Source: Margaritispora aquatica
Taxonomy: Eukaryota > Ascomycota > Leotiomycetes > Helotiales > Discinellaceae
DNA: 64,000 bases
Direction: 5' to 3'
NCBI GenBank assembly: GCA_007644065.1
Contig: VJWN01000016.1
Span: forward strand, 186,001-250,000
Part shown: positions 1 through 11,559 of the stretch, one piece after another
How the letters are laid out: each line of letters opens with the position of its first letter
Position numbering within the stretch: the stretch's first letter is position 1
Translations under genes and position numbers: made by a program
The notes under the pieces: generated by a model
What the model was told of the DNA's origin: nothing
Seen by the model: the letters and a program-made list of their open reading frames with translations, nothing else
The model's database searches: none

Positions 1-599
1 AGCCGTTGTTCTGGGTTTACAGCACATCGAACGTAATTCAAGGGCTTGGGTTCTTTTTTCCGTCTCTTTATCTTCCATCATACGCTACCTCAATTGGACT
101 CAGTACAGCTCAAGGCGCCCTTGTTCTGGCCATGCTCAGCTTCTCCCAGGTCCTTGGCCAACTCAGTTTCGGTTACCTCTCTGACAAGCAACTCCCCCTT
201 GTCATACTCATCATCACCTCCACCCTTGTCTCAGCCATTGCCTCATTGGCCCTCTGGGGTCTCGCACGCTCCTTGGTAGCACTTATAGCCTTCTCGATCA
301 TTTACGGCTTCTTTGGTGCCGGCTACGTAGCTATGTGGGCACGCATGGGGAGTGCAGTCACCAGTGAGTCCATGGCTGCGATGGCAACATTTAGTCTTTT
401 TTGCTTTGGGAAAGGAGTGGGCAATGTACTGGCCGGTCCAATTAGTGCAGGCTTGCTGAAGTCAGTAGTTGATACAGGTGTATATGGTGTGTTGAGGTAT
501 AAAGCCGTTATTTTGTTCACAGGCACCTGTATGCTGTGCAGTGCGTTGACTGTGATTGGTGCTTGGGGCGCGAAGTCGATGGCGGCTAGACGTATTTGA
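1..599 (+). CDS. MFS transporter, C-terminal part (monocarboxylate-permease-like); 5' end outside window
   Basis: The open frame enters from the left edge (codons begin at base 3) and stops at 597-599, leaving about 198 residues. It shows six hydrophobic segments with short charged loops, as in the C-terminal half of a 12-TM major facilitator. Visible signs are GLGFFFPSLYLPSYA in the first helix, a loop GYLSDKQ resembling the MFS G-x-x-x-D-[RK] signature, and GPISAGLL near the end. Fungal monocarboxylate-type (MCT/Mch) permeases have this layout and act in the plasma or vacuolar membrane, but the substrate cannot be told from this half. No intron is visible here. The next gene starts only 270 bp downstream on the same strand. 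Any other MFS subfamily is possible. Confidence 0.8.
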   Translation, partial: PLFWVYSTSNVIQGLGFFFPSLYLPSYATSIGLSTAQGALVLAMLSFSQVLGQLSFGYLSDKQLPLVILIITSTLVSAIASLALWGLARSLVALIAFSIIYGFFGAGYVAMWARMGSAVTSESMAAMATFSLFCFGKGVGNVLAGPISAGLLKSVVDTGVYGVLRYKAVILFTGTCMLCSALTVIGAWGAKSMAARRI

Positions 600-869
600 T
601 GGTTTTGTACAAATGTGGCGGTTCGCTTTTAGCAATGACCTTGAAGCCCAACGACTCTACCCAGCGAGGCTGACTAGGTGTTCGGCCAGATATCATACAT
701 GGAGGCTTAGCGGAGACCATTGGTCGCAAATCCTTGCACTTACATGAAAACCCGTTAGCCAGCAACCTGATAATATTTGGGTCAAGGTCTTCAACTCATA
801 CATATGAATCGCGGCGTTTAAATTCATATTACGCAGTGTAGGTTCCATCTTGTGGGCTTCTACAGCGTC

Positions 870-2969
870 ATGGAAAGCTCGGCCTCTTACCAATACACAA
901 GCCTCACTGAGAGGGGTGGCATTCGACTGATCTCGCTTCAGCCTAGTCAAACACTCGATCAACCACTGCGATGTTCTCTCATACCGACATCACTTAACAA
1001 ATGTGAGCAAGATCTGGTCGAAGGTTACACCGCACTCTCATATGTTTGGGGGCCTGCAACTGCGAGAGGTGAGATTCTAGTTGATGGCATGAAGCTAGAG
1101 ATTACTGCTTCGCTAGATTTAGCTCTTCGTCACGTTCGAGAACCCTTGAGGACTATACAGATCTGGGCGGATGGGATCTGTATCAATCAGGCCGATATTG
1201 AAGAGAAGGGTCACCAAGTTGCACAGATGGGCGCGATATACGAGACAGCACAGCATACTATCATATTCCTGGGATTGGCCACTGAGCATTCTGATGCCAT
1301 TCTTGGTGCTGTGAGTTCATCAAGAGTGAATAAAATGAATAATACAAGTTGGTCGTCATCCTGGCAATCTTTTAATCATGGACAAAACTCTTCATATACA
1401 CCAGATGAGGTGTTGGTGGATATCCTCTCCCGACCATGGTTCACTCGGGTCTGGGTACTTCAAGAACTTGTGCTCAGTGTTGACCCTTGGATACAATGTG
1501 GCCTTAAACGATGCAAATGGGACCATTTCAGTTTCTTCAAAGCTGACGTCGATGTGCCGAGCGGAAGCACTCTTCAAAGTTTGCTGAAGGCTCAAGAAGA
1601 CATGCACATGTTACGAATAAGTTACAGGACACAACATCCCAACTATCATGAGGGTCCAGCTCCTCTACTTTCAGCTCTACAAGCTCGACGAGGCATGGGT
1701 GCAACAGACCCTAGAGATTTTATATATGCACATTTGGGTATGACTAACTATTTCATACGCCAGTCGGTGAAGACTGATTATAGCAAATGTTGTTGGCATC
1801 TGTATACAGAGATTGCAAGATGGTTATTGAAATATCTTCCACATCTTGACATTCTCCTTCTGAATGCCGCACCAGACCATACTAACGAACGAGCACGTCT
1901 TCCTTCATGGGTGCCAGATTGGTCTCGGCCTCAAAATTCTTTTCGGAACGATATGCCTACAAGACTGTCGAGCAGTGAGATTGTTCCAAGGCCAATAGAG
2001 TACGGAACCTATTCACTGCTCCAGCAAGCATACAAACAGGATTTTGGAGATCCGTTGTATTGCCTGTTACACCAAGACTCAAGCCTTCTCATTATGGACA
2101 GTCGCCGTTGGACCACTATTGCTTCCATTCTCCCACCCATCGATAGGACGCAACTCCAAGGATGTGCATGGCTGCCAAATCCCATACCCCCAAATGACGT
2201 TCGAGTTATCATGCCAGAACCAAACAATATCTGGGAGCTGTACGAAGATGCCACACACCATCGAGTCATGCATAATTTGTTCGACTTGATGATGAACCAA
2301 GTTTTGCCAGACATTGACAGATCTGAGGTATGGAGTTTGAAAACTCGTCCAGAATCGAGAACAAGTTTCATATTCGAATCTGGAGTGTCTGGGCATGGGA
2401 TTTTGTGTGAAATTGCGCGCCAAATTTTGCTAGGCAATGTTGCAGATTCCACCAATCTCTCTCGACATGACCAACATCCTGTTGTTCGCGACATGGTTTT
2501 GATGTTGTTACTCCTCGCTCGCCAGTATCTCTCTGGAGCAAGTGTTGCAATAATGACTGATGGCTCTGTCTCAGTCGTACCGGAGTGGGTGGAAGTGGGC
2601 GATATATGTTCATACCATCAAGGCGGAAATAGGCACAGCCCCGAAGAGTCTACAACTAAAAGTTATGAGATGGTCTTACAATATCCTGGAGTTGGTTTGT
2701 GTGGTCTTACAGACGTCCAAGGACATTGGGATATCTCAACATTTTTGCGTCTTGACCAGGAATTCATGAAATCCGAGGCAGACATAGCTGTCATCCGGGA
2801 ACTAGAGGAAGTGGGCTTTAAGCAGTTCAAACCACCTCGGGTAGTCATGGGACCTTACAGAATCGTGGCAGTTGGGGATTATACATATACCCTATCCATC
2901 CATGATATTCGAAAGGCTCGGCTGCCAACATCTGCTCCAACTTTGCCACCGATCATACTCATCAGCTAG
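870..2969 (+). CDS. HET-domain (heterokaryon incompatibility) protein
   Basis: Single-exon gene of 699 aa. The first ATG in frame is at 870; the frame is open upstream only from a GTG. The N-terminal HET domain (about residues 20-190) carries the three usual blocks: YTALSYVWG (53-61), WADGICINQADIEEK near 100-115, and PWFTRVWVLQE near 195. A later RGMGATDPRDFIYAHLGM matches the conserved block after the HET core. HET proteins trigger cell death or growth arrest when genetically different hyphae fuse, usually with a partner gene. Here no NACHT, patatin or other partner domain is visible in the C-terminal 450 residues, which are not recognised. No intron or frame break is seen, so the gene looks intact. 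HET genes are often expanded and polymorphic in filamentous ascomycetes. Confidence 0.88.
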   Translation: MESSASYQYTSLTERGGIRLISLQPSQTLDQPLRCSLIPTSLNKCEQDLVEGYTALSYVWGPATARGEILVDGMKLEITASLDLALRHVREPLRTIQIWADGICINQADIEEKGHQVAQMGAIYETAQHTIIFLGLATEHSDAILGAVSSSRVNKMNNTSWSSSWQSFNHGQNSSYTPDEVLVDILSRPWFTRVWVLQELVLSVDPWIQCGLKRCKWDHFSFFKADVDVPSGSTLQSLLKAQEDMHMLRISYRTQHPNYHEGPAPLLSALQARRGMGATDPRDFIYAHLGMTNYFIRQSVKTDYSKCCWHLYTEIARWLLKYLPHLDILLLNAAPDHTNERARLPSWVPDWSRPQNSFRNDMPTRLSSSEIVPRPIEYGTYSLLQQAYKQDFGDPLYCLLHQDSSLLIMDSRRWTTIASILPPIDRTQLQGCAWLPNPIPPNDVRVIMPEPNNIWELYEDATHHRVMHNLFDLMMNQVLPDIDRSEVWSLKTRPESRTSFIFESGVSGHGILCEIARQILLGNVADSTNLSRHDQHPVVRDMVLMLLLLARQYLSGASVAIMTDGSVSVVPEWVEVGDICSYHQGGNRHSPEESTTKSYEMVLQYPGVGLCGLTDVQGHWDISTFLRLDQEFMKSEADIAVIRELEEVGFKQFKPPRVVMGPYRIVAVGDYTYTLSIHDIRKARLPTSAPTLPPIILIS

Positions 2970-4953
2970 TAATTAATGGATACCACATCGAACCTTTCGA
3001 ACTGCTGTTCTGAAACCATCACTAAATTTTCGCTCACGTGGCAGCTTCAACCACGAGGTATTGAATAAATTAGCACACTTGAAATGTTTCGCTGGTCTTA
3101 GTCTAGTCATGGTCACAGCTCCAATCGCTGAGGACGAGCAGTCTCAAAGAGCTCCATATCGTCTCGGCGGAAGATCGTGATGAAGAAAAGATCTAGCTCT
3201 GCTCTCGCTAGGCTGCATCCCTGTTAGTCTTTGAGTTTTGATATTGAATAAGCGAGAAAACATGATTGCAGACCTACTTAATACTGATGCAACCTCTGCT
3301 TCCTCTGGAGAATGAGACTATGTACTTCTCTAGAGAGCGACCGCCATCAGGACTTTGCCAGCGCTCTGGTATATATGAGTACGAGCCAGGGAAGATTTTC
3401 TCGTCATGATGCGTCAAAACCGATGTCCTGCCCACTGGTGTCCATTCTCTTTAGTTTTGGACCTCAATAAAGATGAGATAGACTGACTACTTCTGGGAAA
3501 CGGCGGCACCATTGGGAAACAACGATCAAATTTCACCCGAGAAAAAAGTCCCACGCACCAACGCTGAACGCTGTTCGTGAATTTTCCTATCAATCTCGCC
3601 AAAAGACCCGACCATTCACTCATGAGGATCGATGAACATATGGGAACTCAGAGAACTGTAAAGTGCTTGCATCGCCGGCACAGCGCATCGGGGAGACTGC
3701 AGATTGAGATAGATAGGAGCACGTGGAGGCACCTTCGTCCAAAGTTAAAGCTGTACACCGAAGAAGTTCGATATGTTTGGTTGATATATAAGTGGACTTA
3801 GATTCTAAAGCATCCCGAGATACTGCATGCTGTGCTTCATGTGGATAAGATAATGACAGCAGACCTCTCCTCTATCCTCTCCATTCACAACCCTCCAAAA
3901 GATCATACAAACAAAAACCACGAATGCAATACCTCCAAACCCCGATCTCTACGCCATCGAGCTAGACTAGCTGACCCAAGAAAGCCATCTCATACCTGAA
4001 GATAACCCTCCTTCTCCTCGACTCAATAAACACAAGTGAAAGTATCGTGAATACCGAAATTTGAGTTCAAATCTGCCATGTCACTCCCTCCCATTCACCA
4101 TTCCCTACCATCCCATCACGTCCAGAGAGACAACTCAACCCATCCCCCTCCCCCCTCTTGCTCTTCTCTCACTCAATATGCAGCCCTACTAAATCACTCA
4201 AAACTATTCACACATTTCGAAAAGAAGCTTACAACCTAGACATACCTAGCCAGGCAAGTCAAGGCAAGGCAAAAACAGATGAGACATGACACGACACTTT
4301 TTGATTCCTGAGTACCGATCTATTCAATTACTCAAAAAATAAAATCTGTCTTGAGATGCTCCGTTCAAAGCGGCCAAACAAGCCTCTTGCTTGAATCGAC
4401 TTATTCCACCACACATTCAAGAAAAGAAATCCTTGAGATCTGCCAGGCTTAGAATACTGCCAGAACTTCTTAGAACAAGTCTACAGATTCGAACTGATTT
4501 AAGTAGATATATGCTATAACAGGGAGTAGAGTCAACTTAGCACACACATTCAACCATAATCACAGAATGCACAGACAAGCAGGCAAATACTTGTCAATTG
4601 CTCTCCCTCTCGATTTCAGCAAAGACTAAACCAAGCCAATCAATGTCTATATGCCCGCACCTGCTTCTCTAAGAGTAAAGATCCATGCAAGATAGCACAA
4701 CGCAGCGATAGAAATGCAAAATACATCAATCCCAATCCGAAGAGCGTACGCCAAGCGCCATCGCTAAAGACCAATCCCTGGGTATCATCCGTTTGTCCAT
4801 TCCATGCATGATTCGTGGATATCGTAAAGGAGCAACCGTAAGCTCTGCAGCGCCAGTAACCATGCAAATTGAAATCCATCGCCATAGATCCAAGGAAAAA
4901 TAAGATAGGTACAAGCTAAGCATATGTCATCACCAGCCCCTCACCCCCACCAC
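2970..4953. other. Intergenic stretch, no convincing gene
   Basis: About 2 kb between the HET gene and the stop of the minus-strand AlkB-like gene. Only short frames without recognisable sequence or splice context occur. The part near 3,850-4,200 is pyrimidine/CCTCCC-rich. The segment just right of 4,640 is probably the 3' UTR of the AlkB-like gene. A minus frame at 4640-4885 (81 codons) is open but carries no family signature. Confidence 0.6.
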
Positions 4954-7900
4954 TCATTCAATTTGTGTATCAGACCAGTCAGGCTGAGAAGCAACCTGAG
5001 TGCTGATGGTGTCATTAGCTTCTTGAATCATCTCCATCTGAGTCGAAGCAGCTTGGCTTTCAGACAAAGAAGCCAACCTAGCTGTCAAGAATTTTCTCTC
5101 TTTATCAACACTAATGGAACCCGTACGACGCATAGCATCCATGCGATGTCCCAAGGAGATAACAGGATCAATGGGCAACTTCCTGCTAACACGCTTTGCA
5201 TTGATATCTCCATCATATTGAAAGCTCTCGGCAATAGCAGGCAGTTTCCCAGCTGTAGCGGTATGGATACGTTTTTCTTCGGAGTCCATCATCGCAGGGT
5301 CGACATAACGACAAGTCATTGCATAACGAAGCTTCCCATGGGGTTTAACACCGTGCTGTGAATGTGATTAGCTATGGCTAAATGGAGGCACTGATGTAGA
5401 CTAACTTCGTAATACTTCTGAATGTCACGACCGTGCATGATGACAATGTCGCCATGACGGAGAGTAAACACCAGCATATTCTGCTTCTTCTTGGAACCCT
5501 TGTTGTCGTTATGGTCAACACCTCGATATTGACCAATGGCGTTCTTCTTCTTTGGTCGAAACTCCATTGTTGCATCGGCACCTAGAGAAAGCGTAGCAAT
5601 AGTCGGTCCAAGCTCTTTTTCGCCATCATCGTGGAACTGGCATTGTTAGTAAGATTATTGAAGGAGACGAATACCACTTACACCAATATGAGTATCCTCA
5701 AAGTACCCGATCGTAAGCATCTCGTTAAAAGGTTGGAAAGGCTCATGATTCTCAGTCAAAGCATGCTTTCCAGCCCAGGTCAAACGCATAACAGCCTTGA
5801 GGATAACATCTGGAGCCTCATCGAAACTCCTAGAATCTTGAACCACGCCGTATTTGTATGGAGCGCCCTAATAAAGTTAGTCAATGTTATCCAGGAAATT
5901 GAAAATCAATACCTACCCAGTTAGTGGCCCAATGCGAGGTGAGAGTCTCCTTGACGTCTGAAAAAATTAGTCAATAGGCTTTGAATCAAATGTCAAGATT
6001 ATACATACTGCCAGGTAGTCTTACTGCATTTCGCTTCAGATCAAATTTGCCGGCTTGCATCTGTTCAAACAAGTCATCGGGACCATCAAACTGCTCGTTA
6101 ATAATTTGTCTTGACTTGAAATGACGGACAAATCCGCAAATTTCGCCGTTACCACCAGGAATAACATATTCCCGAATATCGTAGGGTCCAACAATAGAGA
6201 GAGCTAATGGGATATCCGAGTGACAAAAACTCTTGCTCCTGTTCTTCTGACTCTCTTCATCCATGCCCTCGGTGATTGTCTCCTCTGCTGAAGCAATTCT
6301 CTGTGGAACATGGTAAACGAAGTCGCATCCTTTCTGTTCGCAAGCCCAAAAATTCCAGTGAATGCGGCGAATGCAACAGCGGCACTTCAGACATACAATG
6401 CCTTTGCGATACTTAGCCTCGTAACCAAAGTCACCATCCTTCAGAGTGATCAAAGGTGGTGAAAGAGGGGCAGGCGAAGTGCCTTGGTACTGTGTACGTT
6501 CATAGAGGAAGTCGTGGTTGTAGTCGAGAGTGCCCTCCGTGTCAGTATCAAATTCGAAAAAGTCCTTGCACTTGCCATTTAAGCAAGCAAAACCTTGATT
6601 AAATATAAGCTTGCTCGAATTGTTGCAGGTAGAGCATTGTCCCTCCTGGGCTTTGGGAGAAACAAAGTTTGGAGCTTTTAAAATACTACCTTTTGGAGCC
6701 CACCAGGACATCTTATGGAGATCGATTTTCTCAAGTCTCGCCACAAGTGTTGCAACACGATCGACCTTCTCGCACCAGACGTCGGTCACATGAAACCATG
6801 CCAATACGTTATATGGATGAGGGAGAGCCGCTGGGCTAGCACTGTTGCCTTCTCCTGTAATGAAGTCAGCAATCATATATCAGAGACGATTCATTGGTTA
6901 CTAGCCAGCAATAACAGCAACTGGTCTCTTATCCTTCATAGATCTCATGAAAGCAAGCCCAATACCAGAAGTGCCATCCTGGTTCTTCTTTTGGACCATA
7001 TCCCCATCGTCGTTCAAGGCCCTACCACCACCGCTAATCAAGGCAGTTAGATCAGATGTTTTCATTGAAAGATTAATCACCTACCACTTTGTAATAATGA
7101 TTTGATCTGTAAACTTATCTCTCTCACCAACTCCTTGGTCAACTAACATGGCATATAAAATACCTTCATAAGTGTATGCACCGGACTCATGAGAATTGAA
7201 GTAGGGGAGGGTTTCACAAAGCTGTTGTCGCCTGGAGGCCCAAACTTCTGGTAAATCGAAAGGTTCCAGTTTTCCTTGTTGAGCATTGGTGTGAGCCGTT
7301 TGATTCTTGGTATTGCTTTTCTTTGGAGCTCGGGCGCGGGCGCCACCTGTCTTTGCTCGTCCTCGATGTTTTGTAACTGGAACAAGCTCAGAACCTGCAA
7401 TAGCAATTTTTCCACCACCAGGGCTGAAGTCGTCGTCCTGCCCTGGCTTTGTGCTCTTGGAGATTTCAACGTCGTCCATGTCAGAAGACTCCTCGATGGT
7501 ATCAATGAGAGCGTCCGAATAATTGATGATCTTCCCCCCGGATCGCTTACGCTTTCTGGCTTCGGCCAGAGGCAGAATATTTTGTGTATCATCCTGAACC
7601 TCTGACTTGATGGTGTTAGCTTGATAGTTTTTAGGAGCTCTGAGAGTCATCATAAATCCATCATTCTCGCACTCAAACTTTTTGTTTTTGCACGTTTGGC
7701 AGGTGGGGAGAGCTCGATTGCATTGTGAACCTTTCTTGGCAGTATAGCAGCTTCTCAAATCAGCCAAGTCAGATATGGACAAGAGTTATTCTTACTTTTT
7801 ACATGGTGTAGGAATCATCCATTGTCCGTCCACATAACGAACACCAGCAGTTTTATGACATCTTGGAATCTCCTTTCGATCCTTTGCTTCCTCAACAAGA

Positions 7901-10788
7901 GCTGCTAGTTCATCACCGGGCGGAGGCATGCTACGTTCATCAGCTTGAGCTCTCGTGACCCTAACAACATTGATTGTCGAGTTTGGTGTTTGAACAGCAT
8001 AGCCTGCAGAAGTCTTTGGTGATGAAGTGGCTTCAAATGTGTTATTGTTGGAAGGTTGATTGCTTGCAGACTGCGGTCCGGTCAGTATATCCTAGCAAAT
8101 TATTATGCGAGTATCGACGATAATGACATACCTGAGTCATAAACATGTTTGAACCACGATCAGCATGGTTATTGTTGAATGGCATAAGCGGTGGTCCAGA
8201 GAAGCCATTTTGACCTTGATCGTCGCTCATTGTGGATCCAAGAACGCCCAGGCGGGCAATTGGATAATTGACTCCCACATGAACATGTTGGCCAAATGGA
8301 CTTCCCATAATTCCGGGCCCATGGCCATGAGGATCTGCATTTGTGTAATTAACTCCGATTGAGTGAAGACCACCAAATTGAGATGGCCTCCAGATAGGAG
8401 GTGGGCCAGAAAAACCAATCTAAAACAGGTTAGAATTGAATAGAACACCTGGATGACAAAGAAAACTCACCTGTTGATTTCCAAAGGCTGAGCTGTGATA
8501 TTGCATGCCATTGTTCATGGCATACTCGAATCCCATACCAGCTGTTGGAGACATTGCAACGTTGTTCATTTGTGAATTGAAAACATTTTGATGGCTTGAA
8601 CCCATGGCTTGCATAGAAGATTGGTTGGGAGATGGGTAGGGATATTGAATAGCAGAAGTACTTTGTGTAGCATCATGGATGTTTGAAACCTTGAACATAT
8701 TAGCACATTTTCAAATAAGTTTTAAACGTGAATTGGATCAAATTTGGAAAGCGGGGTAAGACGAGACCAAAAAAGGAGCTGCAGTGTAGACTGTAAGGTA
8801 AATGTACAAGAAGTGAATAACAAACATATAGTGCCAGGTAATGTGTTGTAAGTGCTTAGGAATAATGAAGCGTGAAGCAAAAATATGAGATCAGCCAGAA
8901 GGCATGAGCCCGGATACAAAGTGAATGGATGAGCAAAAGAAATAAAGGTATGTAAGCCCAAGTGTAAAGTGAAGAAGACGAGATCACCATCTTGTCTACT
9001 CTTAAAGGTGAAGCGTGCCCGGACGAGGTGGTTAAGGAGAGTGTGTGCAAGGTGAGCGGTTCAAACTCGACTAAGCGAAATGCGGGGTAGATGGTTGAGG
9101 ACGGTGCCCCAGGTGCAAAAGCGAACGCATGAGAGACGGCCTGGTTTGCAATGGAAGGGAAAAGAGGTAGAAGTGTGCCAAAACAAACAATATATCAAAT
9201 AAAGGAGTATAAACATACCTTATACTCATCGCCACTGCCTTCGCCATCTGCATGCTCTGATTGAGTGATGGGAGTTTCCATTTTGTTGGACTTTGTTGTT
9301 TTCTGAAAGTATGTTAGATATGTAGGAACAAGTAAGATATCTATGATATTGTGTATGAGAGAAGATATGTAGTAGGAGTTCTGTTGATAATGTTGTTGTG
9401 TTGTGAGATGTTATTGTTAGGAAGAGGGTAGAGGGCTTGAGGTGGAAAATAAATAGAGGTGAGGATACGGAGATGTGGGGTTGGCTAGATGTAAATGATA
9501 TACCTTAGAAGGGAGGAGCGATGATGAAAAAGGTTGAACGAAGACGAAGTGATGCGAGACGTCCAGATTAGTGAGTAATAAAAAAGTTGGACGAAGACGA
9601 AGTGACATAGGACGTCCAGTATCAGGAGGTAATGAAATCCGAACGAAGACGAATTGATAGAAGACGTCCAGTATCAGGAAGTAATATAAAAAGCTAGACG
9701 AAGACGAAGTGATGCAGAACGTCTAGTATTAGGAGGTAATAAAAAAGGGGAACGAAGACGAGGTGATGCGAGACGTCCAGATCAGGAAGTAATAAAAAGC
9801 TTGGACGGAGACAAAGTGGTGTAAGACGTCCAGTATCAGGAAGTAATGAAATCCGGACGAAGGCGAAGTGGTGTAAGAACTTCTAGTATTAAGATTCAAT
9901 GAAAAAGCTGGACGAAGACGAAGACGAAGAAGTGATGCAAGACGTCCAGTATTAGGAACCAATATTGTAAGGAAGAGGAAAGGAATAAGGAGGAGATACG
10001 AGGTTGGCTAGATTCAAGTACTGGCCCTTAAAGGATAGAATGATCATGAAGAAAACCGAAAAAAGACAAAGTGATGTGATTTAAGACGCCCAAAACTGGG
10101 AAATCTTGTTACGAGGAGGAGGGTTGGCTAGATGTAGAGACTGTTCTTTTAAAGGACAGTGCGATGATGAAAAAAGTTGAACGAAGACGAAGTGGTATAA
10201 GACGGTCGGTATTGTGGAAGAAAGGATAGAGCGATGATGAAAAGCTATAGGTAGAGACGAGGAAGAAGTGATCTAAGACGCTTGGTGTTGAACAAACATA
10301 GAAAGGAATAGAATAATTCAGCACTTGCCCACCCTGCCCAAAGACAAATGATATATCTAAGAGGAACATCACGATGATAGAGCCCGTCATTGGCTATTCT
10401 TTGCAAGAATGAATATCCTCGCATTTCAGGTAGGATTCAAGAATAAACCCAAAGGCGAGACTGCTAGAGGGCTTCCAGCTAAAAGTTGGACAGGAGCAGG
10501 GCGGTGCAGAGGCTTGAAAACCAGTTGCAAAGATAATATTGCTATTTCGAAGACGTGATAGAACAGGGAAATGAGAACATGACATACCATTTGAAGTGTG
10601 GTTTGCTTCAAACCACCGGTGGTGGTATTCGTTGTGATGACGGCTGATGGAGAATATCGTCCTTCTAGGGAACTGATATTGATAGTCTCGGATTTTAGCG
10701 AGACAGATTGAACACTTGGGACAGCAAGTGGGCTCGAAAGACTGTTTGTGGACGACCGAGTGATACGTTGAGTATCATTGAAATCCAT
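4954..10788 (-). CDS. AlkB-like 2OG-Fe(II) dioxygenase with Zn2Cys6-like cluster, SRA-like segment and twin zinc ribbons
   Basis: Twelve exons read on the minus strand: 10788-10588, 9302-9219, 8689-8471, 8419-8132, 8070-7796, 7750-7085, 7033-6902, 6841-6009, 5957-5917, 5867-5682, 5636-5406, 5355-4954, giving about 1185 aa. The first intron is 1.3 kb and holds a minisatellite, so translation may instead begin at ATG 9281 (1111 aa). In order: a Q/N/S-rich low-complexity N-terminus; a CX2CX8CX6CX2CX6C cluster (C354-C383) with core NRALPTCQTC; a segment (about 535-650) with PVAVIAG and PYNVLAWFHVTDVW that resembles SRA/YDG blocks; two zinc ribbons (C691-C713, C772-C794); and a C-terminal double-stranded beta-helix with FHDD (H977, D979), H1053 and RYAMTCR (R1062, R1068). 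The last set is the AlkB HxD...H...RX5R signature. Known AlkB enzymes oxidatively demethylate nucleic-acid bases. The substrate here, the SRA resemblance and a nuclear location are inference. Two splice sites (8071 and 6842) were chosen to keep frame. Confidence 0.8.
9537..9962. repeat. 52-55 bp minisatellite, about 8 units
   Basis: Units start near 9537, 9589, 9641, 9696, 9750, 9803, 9855 and 9910 (steps 52, 52, 55, 54, 53, 52, 55). Each has a GAAGACGAAGTGATG-like half, the palindrome GACGTC followed by CAG, then an AT-rich GGAAGTAATAAAAA part. Units differ at several positions. It lies in the first intron or leader of the AlkB-like gene. Confidence 0.9.
10030..10300. repeat. Diverged outlying copies of the minisatellite unit
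   Basis: Three weaker copies, near 10,043, 10,160 and 10,230, keep GATGATGAAAA..., the (ac)GAAG...AAGTG core and AAGACG, but are separated by unrelated sequence. They suggest that the array was once longer. Confidence 0.6.
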
Positions 10789-11559
10789 TGTGTTCTGTAG
10801 CTTGGTTGACAAGATCAAAAGACTAGAGCTTTTCCAGAGGTTAGCAACAGTGATTGTGATAGATCTGACAGGGAAAAAGAAAACTACAGGAAATGAAGGT
10901 GGAGATAAGCGGGAATGATAGGGGAGGAGGCAAACAATGATAATACGTAAAAATAGCTAGACAAGATGACAACGAGAGAACATCAAAATCTAACAACAAC
11001 AGAAGCATAGGAAGTATGATGCAACAAAGCTGCTGTTGAATTTGAAAAGAAAGAAATAATTGGAAGGAGGAAGTTGAGTCCAATGTGTGAAGTTGGGAAA
11101 TGTGAAGGATAAACCAATGATTGGTGCCTTTGGTAGAAAAGTCACAGAGACCAAAACAATACAGCTTGACAATGACTCACCTGGAACACTATTGGGGTGA
11201 TATCGAGAAATATCTGAGCAAACAGATACTCTACCGTTGGAGGCCTAGATCCGAAAGTCTTCAGGACGATATGCGAAAACTGGTTTTGGGTAGCAGGTAT
11301 AGAAAGTGTATGTGGTTTCGCCTAGTCGATGGAAGTGAAAGAAAGGTCCCGAGGCTTAGTGATAGGTCTAGTCAGATCGTAGGCGCCCTAAGACTACTCA
11401 GATGGAACTCAAGCACGGCTGTATGGCAGAGGAAATTGACGTCGTGAGCTGGATAGTATTGTCTTATAAAGAAGTAGAAAAACCAAGGGTTGGCAAATGA
11501 GGACTTAATGAGTGACGTATCGGTCTCGAGATATGTTCAAATCGTGATTGCCTTCACGA

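Larger units (their letters stand above)
9303..10587 (-). other. Long first intron or 5' leader of the AlkB-like gene
   Basis: Donor CAAATG|gtatgt at 10587 and acceptor ctttcag|AAAACAAC at 9303 join two exons in frame (phase 0). At 1285 nt it is far longer than the other ten introns of the gene, of which nine are 45-61 nt and the second is about 530 nt. It contains the minisatellite. If exon 1 is not used, the interval is promoter plus leader for ATG 9281, which has AAAATGG context. Confidence 0.5.

Noticed and set aside
2009..2494. 161-codon minus-strand frame
   Set aside because: Antisense shadow of the HET gene.
4640..4923. Two overlapping minus frames with a hydrophobic stretch
   Set aside because: They lie just beyond the AlkB-like stop, likely in its 3' UTR, and cannot be joined to it in frame.
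8042..8091. A 40-nt intron with acceptor at 8092 in the AlkB-like gene
   Set aside because: An acceptor at 8071 (ccgcag) preserves the same frame, gives a normal 61-nt intron and has a TACTGAC branch-like site, so it was preferred.
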